DNA from: Berghia stephanieae
Lineage: Eukaryota; Mollusca; Gastropoda; Nudibranchia; Aeolidiidae
Direction: 5' to 3'
NCBI GenBank assembly: GCA_034508935.3
Contig: CM067444.1
Coordinates: forward strand, 74,949,367 to 75,013,366
Length of the DNA stretch: 64,000 nt
Shown here one piece after another: positions 1 through 12,296 of this stretch (positions are counted from its first letter, which is position 1; each line of letters begins with the position of its first letter). Made by a program: the position numbers and the translations under genes. The notes beneath the pieces were generated by a model. It worked only from the letters and a program-made list of their open reading frames with translations, was not told the DNA's origin and did not search any database.

Positions 1-329
1 TGAAATTTATTTCAATTCTTAAAGACATCTTTCAAGATTTTATTGTTGCCACGTTTAAGATAGCAATTGAATCAGTCAGTAAAGAAATGATCAAAAACAA
101 TTGGAGAGAACTACTGATCATACAAAATGGTGGACGCGTTGAAATCCATTAAAAATGTGGGGGTTTTTTCAATCGTTAAAAAACTGTTGTCATTTCTCAA
201 GTTCTGGTTTGCGTTATACAAAACTTGAATTTTTCTCTTTATTTTCGCTAATATCCTGTGCTTAGCTTGGCTTTCTGGGTCTTCGTAAACTATTTTCTTA
301 TTGGTTCCAAACTTCTGGAACACCCTGTA
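1..329 (-). mobile_element. Possible DNA transposon end, cut by the window edge
   Basis: Read on the - strand, 329-312 gives TACAGGGTGTTCCAGAAG, a terminal motif style common in mariner-type elements and their MITEs (TA then CAGGGTGT). An open stretch of 70 codons at 323-111 follows directly from this end. It has many Lys, Asn and Asp residues and I do not recognise it. The partner terminus would lie left of position 1, so the family, length and duplication cannot be checked. It could equally be a fragment of another repeat. Confidence 0.3.
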
Positions 330-341
330 GAATGGGTAATA

Positions 342-881
342 CTGGGTGGGGTTCCTGACCTCCCATAGTGGGCAGGGAGGTACTTACTGTGTCTTCTAAC
401 ACCCCCTCCCCCCCCCCCCTACATCTGTTTCCCAACTTGCTTTTTTGTCTTTGCTTTGGAATGAGATTACTTGGTTTTGCCCTGGCCGGATACCCTAGCT
501 GGGAAGGAAAGAGTCAAATGTATAGTTAGAGTTTTGGGAGATGATATTTTTTCCTTGTAAGTCAGCTCCCTGTTATGTACTGTATTGTTTTGTTTACATA
601 TTATATATGATTTGTAAATATTTCAGTGTATCCCTTTTAGTTGGGACCTGTGCTTGTGTCTGAATGAGACTTTTAGGTGATCTCAAACTAAGTTCTTTGA
701 TAGTGTGCTCTTGGAATCTACATCTGTTTCCTATTTGAACCAATTCCTCTTTGTCTTACCTTTTCTTGTGTGCTTTAATTGTAATTCTAGAACATTTTAC
801 TATCCCATTTTCTTCCTTTTTACTGGCGCTGATATGACCTTAATGTGTTGCAAGCGCAGTAAAATTATTAAAAACAAAACA
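342..881 (+). repeat. Retroposon family A, copy 1 (near full length)
   Basis: About 540 bp, starting CTGGGTGGGGTTCCTGACC and ending in an A-rich AAAAACAAAAC tail. Near the 3-prime end are the half-stems GGCGCT (825-830) and AGCGCA (853-858) enclosing a 22-nt loop. The same sequence recurs about a dozen times in this window in both orientations. No coding capacity is visible. The A-rich tail, hairpin and 9-12-bp target duplications seen at other copies indicate copying by LINE-type target-primed reverse transcription. No tRNA, 7SL or 5S head was recognised. A poly(C) run lies inside this copy near 405-420. Confidence 0.8.
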
Positions 882-1149
882 GAGTGATATAGCCCCAGCA
901 TAAGATAAAATCGATGTCACCAACTTGTGCCATTTTCCGTACAGCTTATATACACTTTACTGTATGTATCATTGCTAAGATTTCTTTTATGTTATTTTCC
1001 ATTTTATATATTAAGTATGGTACTTATCTTGCTAAATTTGTTTGTTATATTATTGCGCTTTGACAATTCTTTAAAAGGCATATTTTATCAAAAAATGTGT
1101 CTAAATTATCATCAAATCGTAACGCTATTTTTATCATCGTCATTAATTG

Positions 1150-1582
<433 letters not shown>

Positions 1583-1759
1583 TAAATTATTATTAAAATC
1601 ATCATCATTGTACATACAATCATCATCATCATCATCATCAACATCCAATCATCATATTCCTATTTATATCAATGCATACATATTCTTATTTGTTTCCAAA
1701 TGATTTCTCTTTGAATTATCATTTCACGTATAATGAGAGTCAGAAAAATAGAGGAAATC

Positions 1760-1912
1760 TAAATATCGATATGAGTATGTCCAACAAAAATAATATCGAT
1801 TTGACTACAGCAAAATTGATATTGATTTGAGTATGAACAACAAAACTGATATCGAAATGAGTATGAAGAACATAAGTAATATCGATTTGAGAATGGGCAA
1901 TAAAATTGACAT
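1760..1912. repeat. About five copies of a ~30-bp tandem repeat
   Basis: Degenerate units built on AATATCGATTTGAGTATG followed by an AACAAAA-type segment recur about every 27-31 bp. Unit ends differ, so this is an old array. No coding meaning is seen. Confidence 0.7.
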
Positions 1913-2099
1913 AATGTGATTCCTTCCAATTGGCCTTGATTGACCCTTCACATGCTCGGTTGGCTTTGACTCTAACCTGACGTCATAATATCCTACCATT
2001 TACACCAAGACAGCGTAAGAACTGGGGGACTCAAAACGATATTATGTCGGGGTGATCAAGGTGTCAAAAAAGTGATTTTAAAGTAAAAATAACACGGCA

Positions 2100-2345
2100 T
2101 TGAGCTCATGATTTCTCTGTTGGTAGAGCACTCGCTTCATATGCAAATGGACCGAGATCGATCCAGGGTGAAATTGAGATTTGTTTTCTGACCCACTGTC
2201 CGCCCAACAATAATTTGGGTAGCCGAGTCGGTTAGATCTTGCGGAAAGTATTCTGCGATAGACTAGCGTCCTATCCAAAGGGTAACACGCGATTGTATTC
2301 GTTTTACGCAATAGAAACCGAACTGCTTCGAGAACTACTTCAATA
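2100..2345 (+). repeat. tRNA-headed SINE (family S), copy 1
   Basis: The head holds a pol III A-box-like TCTGTTGGTAGAGCA and a B-box-like GAGATCGATCC. The body reads CTGCGATAGACTAGCGTCC then ATCCAAAGGGTA. The same head and body order recurs at 16068, 30822 and, diverged, at 4139. This copy is moderately decayed. Confidence 0.75.
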
Positions 2346-2999
2346 ACCAGGAATGTGAAATATTAGTTTTGTCACTTTAAATATTAATTCATTCTCCTCA
2401 ATAAAACAAACAAGGTTAACACAAGTCCATTCTTTTCTTTTACCATAAACTCGATTAAATAGATATAAATAGATTATAAATATAAACGACATAATTGCGT
2501 TTTGAAGCGTAAGGCCACAAATGAGGCATATCGTTGTTCTGCTGTCTTAAAAGAATCGGTTGAATCGTAGTTATAACAAGATAATCAATTAGACATATTA
2601 TGATTGAAAACAATATGTGAGTCTCGCTGTTAAAGGGTTAATTTGGCTCTGATTGAATATATCATCACCAGATTTTCGAATCTGTAAGATTTGAATAATT
2701 CTAATTATGGGAATGGCTTTAAATGACATTATTTCTATGATGTGGTCGTTATTCCTTGTTTGCGAAATAAATTGTCACCATTTGTTTTACTTTATTTAAT
2801 AGCTCTTTTTTATTATTAATATTCGACGCAAACAAGATGATTTGAGAAACTGGAATGTTATATATATCAAGTAAAGGACGCGTGAAGTGAGATTGCATTG
2901 TTTAAAAGAATATAATATGAAAGGTGAGAGGTGGAGAGTGGTAAAAGAATTGAACATGAGAAACATAGTGGGAGAAGGAGATGTGAGAGAGTGGGAGGA

Positions 3000-3061
<62 letters not shown>

Positions 3062-4138
3062 AGAGTTATTCGTGTTATTGAAATTCACAATATAATGAAG
3101 ACAAAACTTAAAATGGAAAGGGGGCTTTTTTAATGTAAAAGATATTCGTTTATATTATTATTTATTATGCTCGGCTGAATGGTTTACTGTGTTATAATTT
3201 GTCTGATATAATATAATGTCGTGTTGATAATTAAGTTCACATTTTATTTTGTGTTTCTAGTCACCGATACGTGTACAATCGCCTCAAAATTGTGTGTTAA
3301 CAAAACTTAAATGTTTTTTTTTTCTTTTTTACAATACTATTGTGTGTTGATAAAAGTGATGAGAAAATACGGCACTTCCAAACAAACTGTTTAAAAACCA
3401 TGATTTCGATGAAAAAAAATAGCATCACTCAAATGGACATTTAAATCTACAGCGGCCATACACGTCATTTGATGACGGCCTCGTGTGTTAGTTGTTGTTG
3501 TCGTCAATACAGTGTTTATAGCGTTTGGAGTCTCTTGTTAAGCACAGCATTAGTTACTAAACAAGTATACTGGATTTTGAAAACGAAGTGATTTTTCACT
3601 TGATGCCACCTTAACTGCGGGATAGAATTTCAATTTAAGAAAAATCACAAAACTTCGCTAAGTCCCAGGTTTGAGAGTTGTTGCCAAGATGAGAGTCATT
3701 TAAATCGATCGATATTTGAAGGACGATTTTTCTGGCCATTTTTTTTAATACATATTTTTTCGGTGTACGACAGTTTCCTAGTTAAAAAAAAACATGACCG
3801 ATATTTTACGGTCAGTCTTTTATCACTAATTATCTTGATTTAATGATCAAACCTATTTTTAAATAAATGCTATTTTCATTTAATTCAGTTTCCCAAATTG
3901 TACAACACGTGGTTTTTATACCTGAATATGATAAAAGATAAAATAAATTGAAAACTTGATTATGAGCACGAGTATAAAAATACGTTCAAGATTTTTATGA
4001 CGTCAAGTCCACGAGAAGGGGACATTTTGGCATCTATTTGTGGTAAATGTCAACATTTCATTTGAAATTATTCATTAATGTTATGTATCTCTAAACGAGC
4101 CGGGGGAAGAGGTGGGTAAAAACAAAACACTATTTGGG
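2346..4138. other. AT-rich intergenic stretch, no gene seen
   Basis: I see no exon with convincing splice signals and no transposon ends here. The only structured piece is a (GA)n run at 3000-3063, which produces artefactual Arg/Glu and Ser/Leu frames. A CG-containing segment near 3450-3550 (around a GATGACGG motif) is mildly unlike its surroundings. Confidence 0.5.
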
Positions 4139-4330
4139 TTCCGGGTTTAGCTCTCGCATCAGCACATGAAAAACGTACTTGACTCACATGTAAACTGACC
4201 TGGTTGACCTTACAGAGAGTTCCCAGGTTTACCTGACTTTAAAACATTCGGTAGCTAAGTCGAATGGTTCAACTTGCGGAAATCTCTCTGAAATAAGTTG
4301 CCATCCTGTTCAATGAATTTTCAGCAACTA
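4139..4330 (+). repeat. Degenerate SINE of family S
   Basis: The stretch GGTAGCTAAGTCGAATGG, then CTTGCGGAAA and later AAGTTGCCATCCTGTT, parallels the body of the copy at 2100 (GGTAGCCGAGTCGG, CTTGCGGAAA, GACTAGCGTCCTATC) in the same order. The tRNA-like head is barely recognisable. Clearly older than the other copies. Confidence 0.5.
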
Positions 4331-5030
4331 TCAAAGTCAATTTCGCGCTAATATTTTTTTTTAATCTCTGGCTCCGTGTTCTTAGTGTTTTCTTGGAAGA
4401 GTGTAAAAAGCCAGTTTAATAAACTGTAAACTACATGCAGCATTCTGAATACGGCGTTAAGGCTTTAAGGTATCTCAGACTACTTCTGTCAAAACCAGTG
4501 TATTTTACCCAATTACTGCTCTGCATATATTGAGGTGAGGAAGATGAATACGATGTTAGACGATGATAGAAGAAAAAAAAATAGGATCGGACAAAGTCCG
4601 TTTGTTTATGAGCTACACACTCAGTAAATCTGCCACATTTCGTCGAGAGTTGAAATTCTACTTCCGAATGGAATTGTCTACGAGTAATTTGATCAATTTA
4701 AGGACAGTTGAAGACACCGAGTTATGATTCAGTTTGTTTTAAATGTACAAGATGTTAATTTTGTTTAAACGGTTTATCTTCTTTTTTTATCGAGTTGTTA
4801 ATTATCAATACTTTAATTTGAACCCAAAATAGTACCCATCGTGATTATTACAAGAATAATATTATGTATACCAATCATCATAATACATATTGTATGAAAT
4901 AATTCAAAGAATAGTGAGTGAATGATGATATCTCTGTATTCTTGGAATAACATGCAACTTGTCTCCTCGCGAATTGGTGATAAAATAAAATTCCATTTTA
5001 CATCTCTCTTGGTGTTAATTTGCTTAACTA
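4331..5030. other. Unannotated intergenic DNA
   Basis: No open reading frame of note, no transposon termini and no recognisable regulatory element. It leads into the trinucleotide repeat block that starts near 5046. Confidence 0.5.
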
Positions 5031-5045
5031 TTGTGTTGTCAGAGA

Positions 5046-5065
5046 TTGGTAGTGGTGGTGGTGGG

Positions 5066-5120
<55 letters not shown>

Positions 5121-5239
5121 GGTGGTGGTGGTGGTGGTGGTGGTGGTGGTGGTTGTGGTGATGGTGGTGGTGGTGGTGGTGGTGTTGGTGGTGGTGATGG
5201 TGTTGAGGGTACCGCTGGTGGTTATGATGGTGGTTATGC

Positions 5240-5321
<82 letters not shown>

Positions 5322-5322
5322 A
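5046..5322. repeat. (GAT)n and (GGT)n compound microsatellite
   Basis: Blocks of GAT triplets (5067-5105 and 5240-5321) flank a GGT-rich centre. They give spurious Asp, Gly, Met, Val and His homopolymer frames on both strands. A purine-rich GGA/GAT zone continues to about 5580. Confidence 0.95.
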
Positions 5323-5678
5323 GATAATTATGATTGTGACGGTGGTGGTTGTGGTGATGGTGGTGGTGATTGACAATTGATTTATGACTAATGGATGACG
5401 TGGATGGGTAGAGAGATGTGAGGAGGAGGAGGAGGAGGGGAAGAGGAGGAGGTAGTGATGGAATTAAAGTAGTAGGAGGGAGATGAAGATGATGTGATGA
5501 TGATGATGATGAGATGATGAGATGATAAATGATGAAGATGAGATGATGATGATGATGATTAGGCTGAGAAGAAGAGAGAGAGCCGAAGAGAGGATGGAAA
5601 AGACATCGTGACTCCCCATGACATTTACATCGACAGATTAGGACTCAAACTCAAACGGACTCATTCGATCTCTAAGAG

Positions 5679-5682
<4 letters not shown>

Positions 5683-5764
<82 letters not shown>
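5683..5764. repeat. (CT)n then (CA)n microsatellite at a LINE 3-prime end
   Basis: Dinucleotide runs abut the 3-prime end of the minus-strand LINE that starts at about 5766. Such runs often grow from the tail of a retroposed element. Confidence 0.9.
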
Positions 5765-5765
<1 letters not shown>

Positions 5766-8700
5766 CGGTAGTAGTAGGCATCCTTCCGTCTCAAGAGACG
5801 ATGGTTTGCGCCCTGTATGGCTTTAGTCTCATAAGTCTTGTTGAGACCAACGACGGGTGTGACTCAGCAGACCAATCCTTGCATGGCAATCTCTACCGCA
5901 GTTGTTGCACACGTAGTTTGACTGTGTGTTTGGTATTTGAATCTGCTGCCTCTCTTTCCACCTTGCTCTCCTCTCCTCAAACTTCTTCTTTCTCCTCTCC
6001 TCACCCCTCTTCGCTCCCTCTATCACCGCATATCTCCAGCCGCTGCGGTCGTCAGCAAGCGACTCCCAGGTGTTTGAGTCGATGCCTGTCAATTTCATGT
6101 CTCGTTTGCAGACATCATAGAAGCGCAGAGCTGGACGGCCAGTTGGTCGCCGTCAAGAAGCTAGTTCACCGTACATGATGTCTTTGGGTATGCGTCCATC
6201 GTCCATCCTGTGTTCGTGACCAAGCCATCGCAAACGTCGCTGGCAGAGCATGAGATGCATACTGAGGGAGTTCGCTCTTTCTAGCACTGCATTGTTAGTG
6301 AGTCTGTCCTGCACTGATGCCGAGAATTCGTCGTAGACAGCGAATGTGGAAGTTTTCCAGGCGGTTCTCCTGTCTGGCATATGTTGTCCAGGATTCACTG
6401 CCATACAGTAGGCTACTGAGTACACATGCCAGGTATACTCTGAGTTTGGTGTTCAAAGTGAGTTGGTTGTTGGTCCACACTCTCTTGCTCAGTTGTGCCA
6501 TGACAGCGGCAGCTTTGGCGATGCGCTTTTCTAATTCTGCATCAAGTGAGAGGTTGCTGGTGATGGTTGTGCCCCGGTATGTGAAGTGATCAGTGACTTC
6601 TAGCTCCTCGTTGTCAATGTAAATTGCTGGTATAGAGGGGACATCCTGACACATTACATTTGTTTTCTTGATGCTGATCGTCAGCCCGGATTCCCTGCAT
6701 GCGTGGGAAAACCTGTCCATCAGCCGCTGAAGGTCTTCCTCGGTATTCGCGCATAGAGCTGCATCATCTGCAAATAGCATTTCCCTTATGAGGACTGTGC
6801 GGACTTTGGTCTTTGCTCTCAGCCGTGCCAGATTGAACAGCTTCCCATCACTTCTGGTGTGTAAGTGGACTCCTTCTGGGGACTGTTTTGAATGCAAACT
6901 TCAGCAGTAAGGAGAAAAATATACCAAACAAAGTCGGTGCGAAGACACAGCCTTGTTTCACGCCGCTGCGCATGGGGAAGGGTTCAGAGGCTCCACCGTC
7001 GTAGCTGATGGTGCCCTTCATGTCGTCGTGGAAGGAGACAATGATGCTAAGCTGCTGAGGAGGACAGCCAATCTTCTTTAGAAGATGGAAAAGGCCCTTC
7101 CTGCTAACAAGGTCAAATGCCTTTGTCAGGTCAATAAATGCAATGTAGAGGGGCATCTGCTGTTCTCTGCATTTCTCCTGAAGCTGACTACTGAGAAGAT
7201 CATGTCCACTGTCGACCTCTTGGCTCTGAAGTCACACTGCGACTCTGGGTAAATACGTTCGGCGAGGACTTGCAGTCGAGCGAGGACAACGCGCGCAAAG
7301 ACTTTACCCACAATGCTCAGTAGAGAGATTCCCCTATAGTTATTACAGTCACTACGGTCTCCCTTGTTTTTGTAGAGGGTGATAATCTTGGCGTCCGCAT
7401 ATCCTGGGGTACCTTGCCTTCTCTCCAGCAAAGACACAGGAACTTATGTAGTGGTTCCAAGAGCGCTGGCTTTCCACATTTGATTATTTCGGGTGCTCTG
7501 ACACCATCGATTGCTTTGCTGAGCTCCTCCATAATTTGTTCTGCGTCTAGTTCTTCCAGTACTGGCAGTTCTTCAATTGCGTCTAACGCTTTTTGGGTGA
7601 CACAATTTTCTCTGGCGTAGAGTTCCAAGTAGTGCTCTACCCATCTTCCATCTGCTTGTCCTTGTCTGTGATGAATTCCCCTGTCTTTGATTTAATAGGC
7701 GCAGTTTTTTTGTAGATTTGCCTGTCGCCTGTTTGATGCCCTCATACATGGCCCTTATGTTGCCACTGTCAGGCGCTTGCTGGATGTTGACCGACAACTG
7801 AAGCCAGTAGTCGTTGGCGCAACGTCGTGCTGTTTGCTGTGCTTTGCTGCGTGCAGCTCGCAACGCCTGCAGGTTCCTCTGACTTGGTTCATGTTTATAG
7901 CTGACAAGTGCGCTGCGCTTGGCATCAATGACTGGCTCCATCTCAGTAATACTGGCTTCAAACCAATCATTGTTCTTGCGCTCCTTGTTGCCGTATGTCA
8001 GAACTGCAGTGCTGTAAATGGCGTTTCTAAGAGAGTTCCAGCTGTCCTGTGCGTTTCTTCTGCTTTTCTATGAGCTGTGTTGAGAGTCTTCTCAAGTTGC
8101 TCGTTGAACTCTGTATTCTTTTTTCCGGTAAGCCGTCTTGCTGATGTTGATCCTGGGCTGGCCCTTTCTCTTTGAGTGATGAAGTTTCTTTGGTGTCAGC
8201 TTCACCCTTGTGGCAACCAAGGAGTGATCAGTGTCGCAATCAGCGCTTTGATATGACCGGTGTTGCAAACATTGTTTAGAGAATCACGCTTAGTGATGAT
8301 CATGTCCAGCTGATGCCAGTGTTTTGACCTTGGATGTCTCCTTGACACTTATGACATGCCTTGTTCTGAAAGTAGGTGTTCGTCACGCATAGTTTGCGAT
8401 AGCAGCAGAGTTCAAGAAGTCTCTGACCATTCTCAGTTCATCTCTTTCTTATGCCGTGGTGCCCCAAAACGGTTGGCCATGATTCTTTGTCGGCACCAAC
8501 TCGCGCGTTGAAGTCGCCAAGAAGGCAGATGTGCTCCACTTCTGGGATATTGCTGACAATGGCGTCTAATGACTCATAGAATTGGTCCTTTACTTCAACC
8601 GAAGCTTGCAGTGTTGGGGCGTAGACGCAAACAAGGTTCACTGAGCCCTGCATGGATTACAGGCGCAGCTTTAAAATTTCTCTGTGCCGTCTGTTGGCGG

Positions 8701-9730
8701 TTCGATCATAGGAAGCAATGTATGGCGCACTGCAAATCCAACACCGTGCTCCCTCATGTCTTCTGTGCCTTTTCCTTGCCAGAAGACTGTACAGTGTTCC
8801 TCCTTCAGGGATCCCCTCTCTCGGAGTCGCGTTTCTGCAAGGCTGCTATGTCGATGTTCAGTCTGTTCAGTTCACGATCAATTACTGCTGTTTTTCGAGC
8901 ATCGTCCATGGCCTGAAGGCCATCTGTCAGTCCTGAGGCATAGTTCTTACATTCCAGCTTGCTAATCGAAGAGCTGGGGGCTTCGTTTTCTTTTTCATTT
9001 GCTTGCCTGGTACACAGTTTAACGATCCACTTGTCAAGCTTGCAAGCTCTAAGCTCCAGGCACCCTCTGAAGCAGGCAGATCGTGGCGGGTCAACACCTT
9101 TCTGGTTGGGGGCTGCCCAGCTTGGGGCGGGCGGTAGCTGACCAGTAGGATTACGATGATCCCTCCCATCGTCGAAGACAACCCGTAGCGTTCAACTCTA
9201 CGCTAACCGAGCAAGGACTTATCACTCGTAGACTGCTGTCTTCCGTGTTGTTACTCTTCACCGGTGAAGGTGAGATGGATTGTCCTCTCCAGGGCGCGGC
9301 CTGGGCAAAGTAATGTGGAGATCCTGGGCTGCCCAGTAACCAGAGCCTCCCTCTCTTCCTCCCTGGTGTGGTCCAAAGGATCGCACAGCGATACGTTTGG
9401 CATCAGTTTTGATGCAGATTTCTGTTAGGTTTACTCCTTAGCCTTTCCTCCTCCCGAAGGTATCCACAAGGCAGTGGAGCCATACATGAATGACTGGGGA
9501 AAGTATGAATTATAGGGATAGATTAAGAAAAGTAAGAACATACAGAAGACACCACACTACAGAATGAGTGTGAGGTGGGTGGGTGAGGAGCAGAGCGTGT
9601 ACCACTCACCGGTGGGTTCTGTCTCCTGCACCTTAAGTGGAAGGGGTCCCACCTACTCCCTAACCCGGTTATACCTCCGGGGACGGTCGCGCCCATAACA
9701 AACTCAGTAGAAACAGGGAACACTACGGGA
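5766..9730 (-). mobile_element. Decayed non-LTR retrotransposon (LINE), near full length
   Basis: Read right to left, the frames give an APE-type endonuclease (LASWNVRTM start near 8950; LLGDFNARVG near 8520), a linker region (7940-7600) and a reverse transcriptase. RT motifs are NNYRGISLLS (7340), FIDLTKAFD with the motif A Asp (7135), SGVKQGC (6970), FADDAAL (6770) and a YG..ESW segment (6390). A C-terminal zinc finger, CNNCGRDCHARIGLLSH, lies near 5880. The coding sequence changes frame several times. A short in-frame loss lies in the finger-palm linker near 7500, where the family normally has a KAPG-type loop. The GC-rich sequence to about 9730 may be its 5-prime UTR. The clade is not certain: the zinc finger at the C terminus is typical of a group common in marine invertebrates. 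Confidence 0.88.
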
Positions 9731-9964
9731 AGGTGCTGTTATGGACACAATAATGCATGAGAGGCCATATGCAATAATCTCTGTCAGAAAGGATTACGCG
9801 GCGATCACTGCACCTGGAAATGAGAGTTGTTGGGTTCGAAATGCACATCAATTTCCTTTCAGCAAGCGGGACGTCCGGCCCAGACCTTGCAGCTCCCTAC
9901 ACACACACCACAGCACACATAAACACTCATTTACACATGCGCGCACACATATACACACACAGAT

Positions 9965-10446
9965 ACTGGGTGAGGTTCCCGACCCCCCATAGTGGGCAGG
10001 GGAGGTACTTTGTTCTGTCTTCTATTCCCTGTAATCTGTTTTCCAATTGCTTTCTGTCTTTGTCTTGGAATGAGATTATATAGTTTCGTCCTGACCCTGC
10101 GCAGTAATTGGCTGGGAGGAAACAGTCGAATGTATAATTATAGTTTTTGGTGATGATTCTTTTCCTTGTAAATCATCTCTCGTTATGTACTTTTATTTTT
10201 ATTTTTTTAAACATATGATTTATAAATATTGAGAGTATTCCTCTTAGTCTAAATCTGTTCCCTATTTGAACCATTCCCCTTTGTCTTACCTCTTCCTCAA
10301 GTCCTTTTAATTGTACATCGAGAATGTCTTTTCTATCCAATTTTCTTCCTTTATTGGCGCTGATATGACCTAAATGTGTTGCAAGGGTCGTAAAACCCTT
10401 TAAAAAAAACAAACAAAAACAAAAAAAAAACAAAAAAAAACAAAAA
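9965..10446 (+). repeat. Retroposon family A, copy 2
   Basis: Begins CTGGGTGAGGTTCCCGACC straight after a CA-rich stretch and ends in an unusually long A-rich tail (AAACAAAC-type units to about 10446). The 3-prime hairpin has lost its right half-stem (AGGGTC in place of AGCGCC), so this copy is older or damaged. Confidence 0.8.
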
Positions 10447-10624
10447 ACACAGGCACACATACATGCGCAACAAACCTACACCCGGAAACAATATTAGCGC
10501 CAACTGAAGACATCTGCATTCCTCCCGGACACTACTATACAGAATACATCCCTGAAGAAGCCATCAAAATACCAACGGATAGATGAAACAACTATGTAGG
10601 AGGAGATAATCAAATGAGGTGAGG

Positions 10625-11100
10625 ATTATGACCACCACATCACTATCCCTACCGCCTCTACAACCACCACCACATCACCATCCCTACCACCCATACTACA
10701 ACCATCACCGTCCCTACTACCACTACTACTACAATAACCACTACCACATCACCATCCTACCACCAATACTACACAATCACCACATCACCATCCCTACCAC
10801 TACTACAACAACCACCACATCACCATACCTACCACCTCTTCTACTACAATAACCACTACCACATCACCTTCCCTACCACCAATACTACACAATCACCACA
10901 TCACCATCCCTACCACTACTACAACAACCGCCACATCACCATACCTACCACCTCTTCTACTACCATAACCACTACTAAATCACCATCCCTACCACCCCTT
11001 CTACTACAACATCAACAACCACCACCATATCCCCATACCTACCACCACTACTATTACAACCACCACATCTCCATTCCTTCCACCACTACTATGCAGATCA
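10625..11100 (-). repeat. C/A/T minisatellite (reverse complement of the GTGGT-type arrays)
   Basis: Degenerate units of about 36 bp built on CCACCACATCACCATCCC and TACTACAACAACC. The + strand almost lacks G. This is the complement of the GTGGTAGTGATGATG arrays at 22.8-27.7 kb and 48.7 kb. No coding sequence. Confidence 0.85.
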
Positions 11101-11543
11101 CCAAAGTGCTAATAGGTTCTGAAAACCTTTAAATGCTTTATGTAACTTTTATGCATAGATACAATTATCAATTATTGTATAAACAGCATTCAATGTCAAT
11201 TGATAATATTGAGTATTCCAAATTGTCACAGTTCTTAGAATTAGGTTATTTTTCCTTATAGAGAGATAAGTATTAGCATTTAATTTTCACATTAATTATC
11301 AATCCGTATTCGTAAAACGTTTGCATTTAAAATTGATAAACAGGGACATGGTCATTTAGGTCTATGTTGATAACCAATCTTTTGAACGGACTTATTACAA
11401 TCTCCTCTCCGTGCCATGGAGCAAATCTCGAGACATGCGAGAATTCGTTTCATTCCTTGGCAACCCGGGCATTGCTTTGCTTGTATCAAATTTGTTATCA
11501 TTCCCACCTACAGAAAAGAACTTACGCATCCCACCTGATCAAA

Positions 11544-12240
11544 ATGACTTCTTACAGGGTAAATATATATGGTATAATGAGTTTTATTTGATTGTTAATT
11601 GATTATGATCTAGATATCTCTGGATAATAGGATTGCTACGCCTTTTGCTGTGGAAAACTTATTTTCGATAATCGGATCCCGTTTGAGTCCAAGTCCAAGA
11701 AGAAGAGGAAAGACAAGAGATGGTTTTCCACTTAGATACAGCATTAGATTTCGTTACATCTCGTCGTGTAGATAAATTTAAAACAAATATATTTGATAAG
11801 TGAAAATAATACCCTTTCAAAAATTACAATAAGTAAAGTTTGTTGGGAGGCCTTCCGAAAGCTCCTACTCCTACACTACATTCTACATCCCCAGTATTCT
11901 TGTTTTTTATAAGGAACTGTGTTTTCAGTCCACCAGTGGATTCAGTCCACCGGAAATAAAAGAGGGGGGGGAACTTATTTTTAAAAAGTCTCCCCCCTAC
12001 TAGAACATTATTTTAAAAAAGTCCCCCCTCCCAAACCCCCTGCTAGATAGAACAAGAATACTGGGGATGTAGGAGCTTTCGGAAGGCCTCCCCATTTAAC
12101 TCGGTTGTTGAGGTGGTCTTCGAGTCAGCCAGTTTACTTGGCTCAATCGTTCTTAGGTAGTTAAACTAGTAAGAAATGTGTAATTGAAAGAACCACCACT
12201 GCCTAAAGAGGATAGGCCCACATGTAAATAAAATTAAAAG

Positions 12241-12296
<56 letters not shown>

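Noticed and set aside
4813-5376. His- and Asp/Gly-rich open frames on both strands
   Set aside because: Products of the (GAT)n/(GGT)n tract; both strands are open because the repeat lacks stops.
11364-11602. Two overlapping frames of 63-75 codons around the MYCBP start
   Set aside because: One of them contains the true MTSYR start. The remainder reads through 5-prime UTR and intron 1 and matches no family I know.
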